A stretch of 8,824 nt of DNA from assembly GCA_021780545.1 (NCBI GenBank), contig JAJXYP010000015.1, positions 1 through 8,824 of the forward strand. Direction: 5' to 3'. Both the position numbers and the translations under genes were made by a program. Each line of letters opens with the position of its first letter. Position 1 is the stretch's first letter. Below, piece after piece: positions 6,138-8,824 of the stretch. The notes under the pieces are model-generated. The model saw only the letters and a program-made list of their open reading frames with translations, was not told the origin of the DNA and did no database searches. Origin of the DNA: a bacterium (GTDB lineage: Bacteria > Patescibacteriota > Minisyncoccia > UBA6257 > 2-01-FULL-56-20).

Positions 6138-6743
6138 ATGGAAAAGCCGCCACTTGCACTGGATGCGTTCGAAAACGCTGAATACGCATCTGAATTGGAA
6201 CAAGCGCGCAAAGAATATCAGGATTTGAATTATGCTGCCGGTTGGCCGCGAAGAGGAGAGACAATCGTTCGCCGCCGGACGGAAGCCGGGCAATCGGTCG
6301 GAGAGTCGGCAGAATCACCGCAAGAATCATGGACGGTGGAGTGGGTAGGCGCCAAATACATCGTCGCCGAAGGGAAAGATCGGGAGACGGGCAATCCTAT
6401 GACGAAGCTGATTCCGATTACCGAAGCTGCTCATTGGGATTGGACGAGTAAGAATTATGTGCGGGTATTTTCGACCGACAGGAAGGAAATGAACCGGAAG
6501 CTCGGGGAATTGCGCCAGCAGATCCTGGGGGGCGAACATTCCGACCTGCCGCCGCCCGTTGGTTCGCGGATCAGGGTGGCGCGAACCGGCAAACCGCCGG
6601 AAGATGGCTGGAGAGTGATGATTGTCAAAGAAGATACGCAGGATATCTTTGTCGCAAAGGATAACGGCGGGGGTGAAATCCTGCGCAAGTGGATTTCGTT
6701 CGGAGATTATTTTAACGAGAATATGAAAAACGTGATCAATTAG
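6138..6743 (+). CDS. Hypothetical protein with two tandem copies of a small beta-type domain
   Basis: Function not recognised. From ATG 6138 the product is 201 aa; ATG 6132 (203 aa) or TTG 6111 (210 aa) are alternatives. I prefer 6138 because a possible extended -10 sits six bases before it, there is no Shine-Dalgarno, and the extra residues MIWICLNMN look non-coding. An acidic helix-prone N-terminus (about 1-35) precedes two similar segments. The first has GETIVRRRTEAG, then SWTVEWVGAKYIVAEGKD, then MTKLIPI; the second has GSRIRVARTG, then GWRVMIVKEDTQDIFVAKD, then LRKWISF. Shared pattern: G-x-x-I-x-V-x-R, a W-x-V strand, a (Y/F)-(I/V)-V-A-(E/K) strand, and a K-x-I strand, which suggests SH3-like barrels. 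No signal peptide or membrane segment is seen, so it is probably cytoplasmic. It stands alone, between a terminator and a palindromic repeat. It has ordinary codon structure, so I consider it real. Confidence 0.7.
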   Translation: MEKPPLALDAFENAEYASELEQARKEYQDLNYAAGWPRRGETIVRRRTEAGQSVGESAESPQESWTVEWVGAKYIVAEGKDRETGNPMTKLIPITEAAHWDWTSKNYVRVFSTDRKEMNRKLGELRQQILGGEHSDLPPPVGSRIRVARTGKPPEDGWRVMIVKEDTQDIFVAKDNGGGEILRKWISFGDYFNENMKNVIN

Positions 6744-6905
6744 GAGCTTTAATCGTGGCGTTTGTATCATAACGTTCGGACTCATTTCAAGCAAAACTCC
6801 TGACCTGTAGGGTAGTCGTTGGGGTAGTCGTTTCGAAACGACTACCCTGATGCGTTTTTCGACCCACTAGACCTCACTTTTTTCTCCAAACCTGAACACG
6901 ACTAT
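6744..6905. other. Non-coding gap holding only the palindromic repeat
   Basis: After the TAG of the 201-aa gene there is no ORF of note until 6906. Apart from the 6810-6847 repeat I see no convincing promoter; TATCAT at 6765-6770 lacks a -35. The segment is noticeably less GC-rich than the rnhB-smc cluster. Confidence 0.6.
6810..6847. repeat. 26-bp perfect palindrome plus an extra direct half-copy
   Basis: GGGTAGTCGTT occurs at 6810-6820 and again at 6822-6832, and inverted (AACGACTACCC) at 6837-6847. Bases 6822-6847 form a perfect 13+13 palindrome centred on TTCGAA. As RNA, the inverted copy can pair either with the near copy or with the far one (12-bp stem 6809-6820/6837-6848), giving two exclusive hairpins. 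No clear T-tract follows directly (TGATGCGTTTTTC), so it is a weak terminator candidate; an operator or transposable-element end is as likely. Confidence 0.8.
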
Positions 6906-7001
6906 ATGCTCTTTTGGCTGTTTGCTCAGCCCCTTGTGAAAACCCGAAAGGAAAACATTGCGTACGTTTCGGAAACGCTTGAAATCGAAAGCAAGGGCTA
7001 A
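6906..7001 (+). CDS. Possible 31-aa small protein
   Basis: ATG 6906 to TAA 6999 encodes a peptide with a hydrophobic start (MLFWLFAQPLV) and a charged remainder (KTRKENIAYVSETLEIESKG). The stop lies only 2 nt before a strong terminator, which is the spacing expected of a real 3' end. Against this, there is no Shine-Dalgarno, no clear promoter, and 31 codons can occur by chance. It may instead be part of a small non-coding RNA. No family recognised. Confidence 0.3.
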   Translation: MLFWLFAQPLVKTRKENIAYVSETLEIESKG

Positions 7002-7003
7002 AT

Positions 7004-7034
7004 CAAAAAATCCGGGTCAAGACCGGATTTTTTG
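7004..7034. terminator. Bidirectional Rho-independent terminator
   Basis: A 12-bp perfect stem CAAAAAATCCGG (7004-7015) / CCGGATTTTTTG (7023-7034) with a 7-nt loop GTCAAGA. A-run and T-run flank the GC core, so it can act on either strand: for the small ORF/RNA ending at 7001 on plus and as a second stop for the metalloprotease transcript on minus. Confidence 0.85.
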
Positions 7035-7057
7035 TTGCCGCCCGGATGAATTGCGGT

Positions 7058-7089
7058 TATTAAAAAAGAAAGAGCCCCTTGTTGGAGCT
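7058..7089 (-). terminator. Terminator of the metalloprotease operon
   Basis: Read on the minus strand, AGCTCC (7089-7084) pairs with GGGGCT (7078-7073), one G-U pair, loop AACAA, followed by CTTTCTTTTTTAATAA. It lies about 110 nt after the stop of the metalloprotease gene; the 7090-7201 spacer has no supported gene. Confidence 0.7.
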
Positions 7090-7201
7090 GTTTGTTTGCG
7101 TGTTCACCTCTTCGCCTGAGGATACATGAGAAATGTCGAATTTCCGAGGAGATATCACCATTGCCAAATCCTTTTGTACAGCAGCCAGTTTTCCGGTTAT
7201 C

Positions 7202-7888
7202 TTATACGTACGCGATTTTGAGAATTCGCTCCCACCACGCCCCAATGAAATCGTTGCACTTATCGCACAAGTGTTCACCGTGGCATGAGTAGTGCATACT
7301 GCAATTCGAATCGTACAGATATCCTTCGACCTCTTTCCATTGGTCGCAATGATACCCGTATCCTACGAGATGGGTTGCTTCATGCAGGACGACACGCCGC
7401 AGAAAATCGGTGCTCGTTTGACGACTGCCGTGAAGAGCAAGTATCATCACCCCGAATTTAAAATCGGCTGCGCCCCACGACACGGTGTCGTTAAGAAATT
7501 GCCGACGGGTTATAAAGATGTCGCCGTGCTGGATGCCGCCTTTCGCTTTATCCCGCCACGGTTCGCTCGCACAGATGCGAAAAAGTTTATTTTCATCAAG
7601 TTGGCCGTTCACCATTGATGCCTTGATCTGTTCTTGCGCAGATTGATGCACTCCCCAAATCTCAAAATCAAATGGTTCATGGCCGACTTCAGAAAAACGC
7701 TGGTTGATTGCCTGTTGCACGATGCGGATCGTCTGCGATGAAATACCTTCCTCGCAAAAAATCCGTATTTTCTTCTCCATCCACCAAAACGGTGGATAGG
7801 GCTTGCCGTCGATTACCGGCCTATCCTCGCCACACATGGCGCGATGGGCTAAAAATGCGGCGGTGTTCAACCACTTTTGACTTGGCAT
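7202..7888 (-). CDS. Archaemetzincin-like zinc metalloprotease
   Basis: A 228-aa protein with HEATHLVGYGYHC at residues 169-181: an HExxH zinc site followed by Gly176, His180 and Cys181. It continues with NCSMHY (195-200), a CxM as in the Met-turn of metzincins, then C202 and LCDKC (207-211), a CxxC. This order matches archaemetzincins (HExxHxxGxxHC, CxM, CxxC, the cysteines binding a second zinc). Differences: the third His is one residue later than the metzincin spacing, the gap from Cys181 to Cys196 is 14 residues where archaemetzincins have about 4, and the stretch to CxxC is shorter. The preceding KFGVMILALHG strand resembles the 'FG.a...vavvSl' strand of the family. No signal peptide, so a cytoplasmic enzyme; substrate unknown. 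The ATG at 7888 is fixed by GAGGAGGT (7893-7900), 4 nt upstream. It is probably the second gene of an operon with the 135-aa gene, 137 nt upstream. Confidence 0.7.
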   Translation of the reverse strand: MPSQKWLNTAAFLAHRAMCGEDRPVIDGKPYPPFWWMEKKIRIFCEEGISSQTIRIVQQAINQRFSEVGHEPFDFEIWGVHQSAQEQIKASMVNGQLDENKLFRICASEPWRDKAKGGIQHGDIFITRRQFLNDTVSWGAADFKFGVMILALHGSRQTSTDFLRRVVLHEATHLVGYGYHCDQWKEVEGYLYDSNCSMHYSCHGEHLCDKCNDFIGAWWERILKIAYV

Positions 7889-7898
7889 CGAAACCTCC

Positions 7899-7939
7899 TC
7901 TCATTTTCAGTTTTCAATTTACATTCATCCTTGCGGATG
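7899..7939 (-). promoter_or_regulatory. Leader element before the metalloprotease gene: GCAA hairpin plus conserved blocks
   Basis: On the minus strand CATCC-GCAA-GGATG (7939-7926) is a 5-bp hairpin with a GNRA tetraloop. It and the blocks TCCGCAAGGA (7937-7928), ATTGAAAA (7918-7911) and GAAAATGAGA (7908-7899) recur in the same order before the 135-aa gene. The ATG within ATGAGA (7905) would open a 27-codon overlapping ORF out of frame with the protease. Confidence 0.6.
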
Positions 7940-7950
7940 TAGGATTTCTC

Positions 7951-7986
7951 CCACTAAAAAATTCTCATTGGAAAATGCTTTAGTGG
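7951..7986. repeat. Inverted repeat CCACTAAA / TTTAGTGG
   Basis: 8-bp arms at 7951-7958 and 7979-7986 enclosing 20 nt, in the gap between the two minus-strand genes. No T-tract follows outside the stem in either direction, so it is not a typical terminator; it may stabilise or process the intercistronic RNA. Confidence 0.5.
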
Positions 7987-7989
7987 AAG

Positions 7990-8014
7990 GCGAGGGATTC
8001 ATTGAATCCCTCGC
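7990..8014. repeat. Intercistronic hairpin, 11-bp perfect stem
   Basis: GCGAGGGATTC (7990-8000) and GAATCCCTCGC (8004-8014) with a 3-nt loop, 11 nt after the stop of the 135-aa gene. It has terminator-like stability but no U-tract on either side, so it more likely protects the upstream mRNA 3' end or lowers read-through into the protease gene. Confidence 0.7.
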
Positions 8015-8025
8015 ATCCGTTCGTT

Positions 8026-8433
8026 CTAACGCTTCATCTCAGCGATGAGAGTGTCGAGGTCCTGCGTCTCGGTGTCACTAAAAACTTTCACGTAAGCCTG
8101 CTTATCCACGTCCCAGCTATTGTAGAACGGGACGATGAAGTGGAAGTGTCCACAGCGACCCTTGGTGCCGAAGTAGCCCTTCACTTGATAGCTTTTTGCT
8201 GTTGAGAGGTGAAGGTTTCCTTCCCAGTTCCAGCTTTCGCCGGAACCGTCTTCCTGCTGAACGGCAGTGATTGCAACCGGCACTTCTTCCGTGAAGCCTG
8301 CCAGCCTGAAATTGACAGTGCGGCGAGGCCGGTGGTTGCCCTCGAAGAGCGACACCATGAAGTCAAACTTACTGGGGCCGTTGACGATACTGAACGAACG
8401 AACATCGGTTTGAGAAGCCATACGGCATCTCAT
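8026..8433 (-). CDS. Hypothetical protein, 135 aa
   Basis: Function not recognised. The product is rich in alternating hydrophobic and polar residues (for example FDFMVSLFEG, TVNFRLAGF, VPVAITAVQQ, HFHFIVPFYNSW), suggesting a beta-sandwich or barrel, and ends in a short charged helix. It has a single cysteine and no signal peptide or membrane segment, so it is probably cytosolic. ATG 8433 lies 11 nt after AAGGAG (8450-8445), which favours it; an in-frame ATG at 8421 (MASQTD, 131 aa) is a fair alternative. It has a perfect sigma70 consensus promoter and a 52-nt leader with a GCAA hairpin that overlaps the Shine-Dalgarno. The metalloprotease gene follows on the same strand, so the two may work together; nothing in the sequence proves this. 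Confidence 0.75.
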   Translation of the reverse strand: MRCRMASQTDVRSFSIVNGPSKFDFMVSLFEGNHRPRRTVNFRLAGFTEEVPVAITAVQQEDGSGESWNWEGNLHLSTAKSYQVKGYFGTKGRCGHFHFIVPFYNSWDVDKQAYVKVFSDTETQDLDTLIAEMKR

Positions 8434-8457
8434 TTCTTTTCAATCTCCTTGCGGAGA
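8428..8457 (-). promoter_or_regulatory. Leader element before the 135-aa gene: GCAA hairpin sequestering the Shine-Dalgarno
   Basis: On the minus strand TCTCC-GCAA-GGAGA (8457-8444) folds into a 5-bp hairpin with a GNRA loop; the Shine-Dalgarno AAGGAG (8450-8445) lies in its loop and 3' arm. The blocks TCCGCAAGGA (8455-8446), ATTGAAAA (8444-8437) and GAAATGAGA (8436-8428) match the leader of the downstream metalloprotease gene. Confidence 0.6.
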
Positions 8458-8491
8458 CCTGCCCATACGGGTTCAGGATTTAGCTATGCTA

Positions 8492-8520
8492 ATTATACAT
8501 CTATAGAAATCATTTGTCAA
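8492..8520 (-). promoter_or_regulatory. Perfect consensus sigma70 promoter for the 135-aa gene
   Basis: TTGACA (8520-8515), 17-nt spacer, TATAAT (8497-8492) on the minus strand. Both hexamers and the spacing are exact consensus. The predicted start is near 8485, giving a leader of about 52 nt before ATG 8433. A transcript this strongly promoted would normally need repression or be highly abundant. Confidence 0.85.
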
Positions 8521-8530
8521 GCCCTCCCCA

Positions 8531-8560
8531 AGCCCTATAAAACAACTGTTTTCAAGGGCT
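8531..8560. repeat. 30-bp interrupted dyad upstream of the consensus promoter
   Basis: AGCCCT (8531-8536) and AAAACA (8539-8544) are mirrored as TGTTTT (8547-8552) and AGGGCT (8555-8560) around an AC centre. It ends 11 bp before the -35 box. It could be a regulator binding site, or the hairpin ending the tRNA transcript, although no U-tract follows. The remaining spacer 8561-8692 holds no gene that I can support. Confidence 0.55.
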
Positions 8561-8692
8561 ATATTTGTGGTTTTGTCCACACTTTGGCGCCAGACAAACT
8601 TGACGCGCTCCTGCGACGCTCAATGAACCACTGGATTATCTCTTGTGCAAAAAACTCAAGAAGTATCCTGTGTTCGATTTATCGTCTGTCAG

Positions 8693-8763
8693 TGGACCCA
8701 GGGAGAATCGGACTCCCGCCTCCGCAATGCGAATGCGGCGTAATACCACTTTACTATGGGCCC
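8693..8763 (-). tRNA. tRNA-Ala (anticodon CGC)
   Basis: A complete 71-nt cloverleaf reads from 8763 down to 8693. Acceptor GGGCCCA/TGGGTCC pairs fully and includes G3-U70, the alanine identity pair. D-arm GTAA/TTAC with loop AGTGGTA (G18, G19 present). Anticodon arm CCGCA/TGCGG with loop TTCGCAT, so the anticodon is CGC, reading GCG. Variable loop AGGC; T-arm GGGAG/CTCCC with loop TCCGATT. Discriminator is A73; CCA is not encoded. Position 55 in the T-loop is C instead of the near-universal U. Confidence 0.95.
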
Positions 8764-8792
8764 CTGTCGCGCCTCGAAAAGGGTTCTGAAAA

Positions 8793-8821
8793 AGTATATG
8801 CTACAATGATTTTATGCGCAA
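8793..8821 (-). promoter_or_regulatory. Promoter of tRNA-Ala
   Basis: On the minus strand TTGCGC (8821-8816), a 17-nt spacer and TATACT (8798-8793). The start would be near 8786, giving a 5' leader of about 22 nt for RNase P to remove. Confidence 0.7.
8799..8807 (+). promoter_or_regulatory. Extended -10 promoter, leaderless, for a gene starting at 8814
   Basis: TGC-TACAAT (8799-8807), six bases, then ATG 8814 on the plus strand: the same arrangement as the DedA gene. It overlaps the divergent tRNA promoter, so the two polymerases would compete. Confidence 0.5.
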
Positions 8822-8824
8822 ATT
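8814..8824 (+). CDS. Possible gene start cut by window end
   Basis: ATG CGC AAA and two more bases (MRK...). The only support is the extended -10 element exactly six bases upstream. Product unknown. Confidence 0.3.

Noticed and set aside
7060..7278. 72-codon minus-strand ORF after the metalloprotease
   Set aside because: It starts inside the protease coding region in another frame and its stop lies in the T-tract of the terminator at 7058-7089; no Shine-Dalgarno.
7292..7618. 108-codon plus-strand ORF
   Set aside because: Fully antisense to the metalloprotease, whose HExxH and cysteine motifs are convincing.
8002..8205. 67-codon plus-strand ORF
   Set aside because: Antisense to the 135-aa gene, which has a consensus promoter and Shine-Dalgarno.
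8561..8692. Attachment site at the tRNA 3' end
   Set aside because: I found no second copy of the tRNA 3' segment in the window and no integrase, so an att site cannot be supported here.
1..8824. CRISPR array or insertion sequence
   Set aside because: No regularly spaced repeats with unique spacers and no transposase or integrase frame were found; the few repeats are short and local.

Overview
The window looks like a chromosomal segment of a Patescibacteria (CPR) bacterium, most likely Parcubacteria/Paceibacteria. The evidence is the compact order rnhB-rpmF-nusB-rnc-smc, a NusB with the [17 protein letters not shown] start, an SMC protein only 771 residues long, small intergenic gaps, and several genes whose -10 box lies 6-7 nt before the start codon (leaderless mRNAs). 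The standard genetic code fits: TAA, TAG and TGA all end genes here. The assignment is inference from gene order and protein style, not from a marker tree.

Layout. Bases 1-714 hold the 3' part of a family-18 glycoside hydrolase (YaaH-like). Bases 719-5082 are a same-strand information-processing cluster: RNase HII, ribosomal protein L32 (50 codons), NusB, RNase III and a short SMC ATPase. nusB and rnc overlap by ATGA; rnc and smc are separated by one in-frame TAG and four codons. A DedA/VTT membrane protein (5826-5095, minus) converges on smc with a 12-nt gap.

From about 5.83 kb the character changes: larger non-coding gaps, less GC-rich sequence and poorly known genes. A strong promoter at 5869-5896 feeds a transcript of about 180 nt that ends at a terminator near 6079 and contains only a 16-codon ORF and a hairpin displaying a Shine-Dalgarno sequence. 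Next is an unknown protein of about 200 aa with an internal duplication, then a 26-bp perfect palindrome with a third half-copy, a 31-codon ORF closed by a terminator, and on the minus strand two genes likely in one operon: an unknown 135-aa protein with a perfect consensus promoter, followed by an archaemetzincin-like metalloprotease. These two minus-strand genes carry matching leaders with GCAA-loop hairpins. The window ends with tRNA-Ala(CGC) on the minus strand and a divergent leaderless start at 8814.

Functionally, the first two thirds are housekeeping (RNA:DNA hybrid removal, ribosome, antitermination, dsRNA processing, chromosome organisation). The last third is accessory. Best candidates for something new: the hinge-less, cysteine-free SMC; the metzincin with an altered zinc motif; the shared GCAA leaders; and the orphan short transcript.
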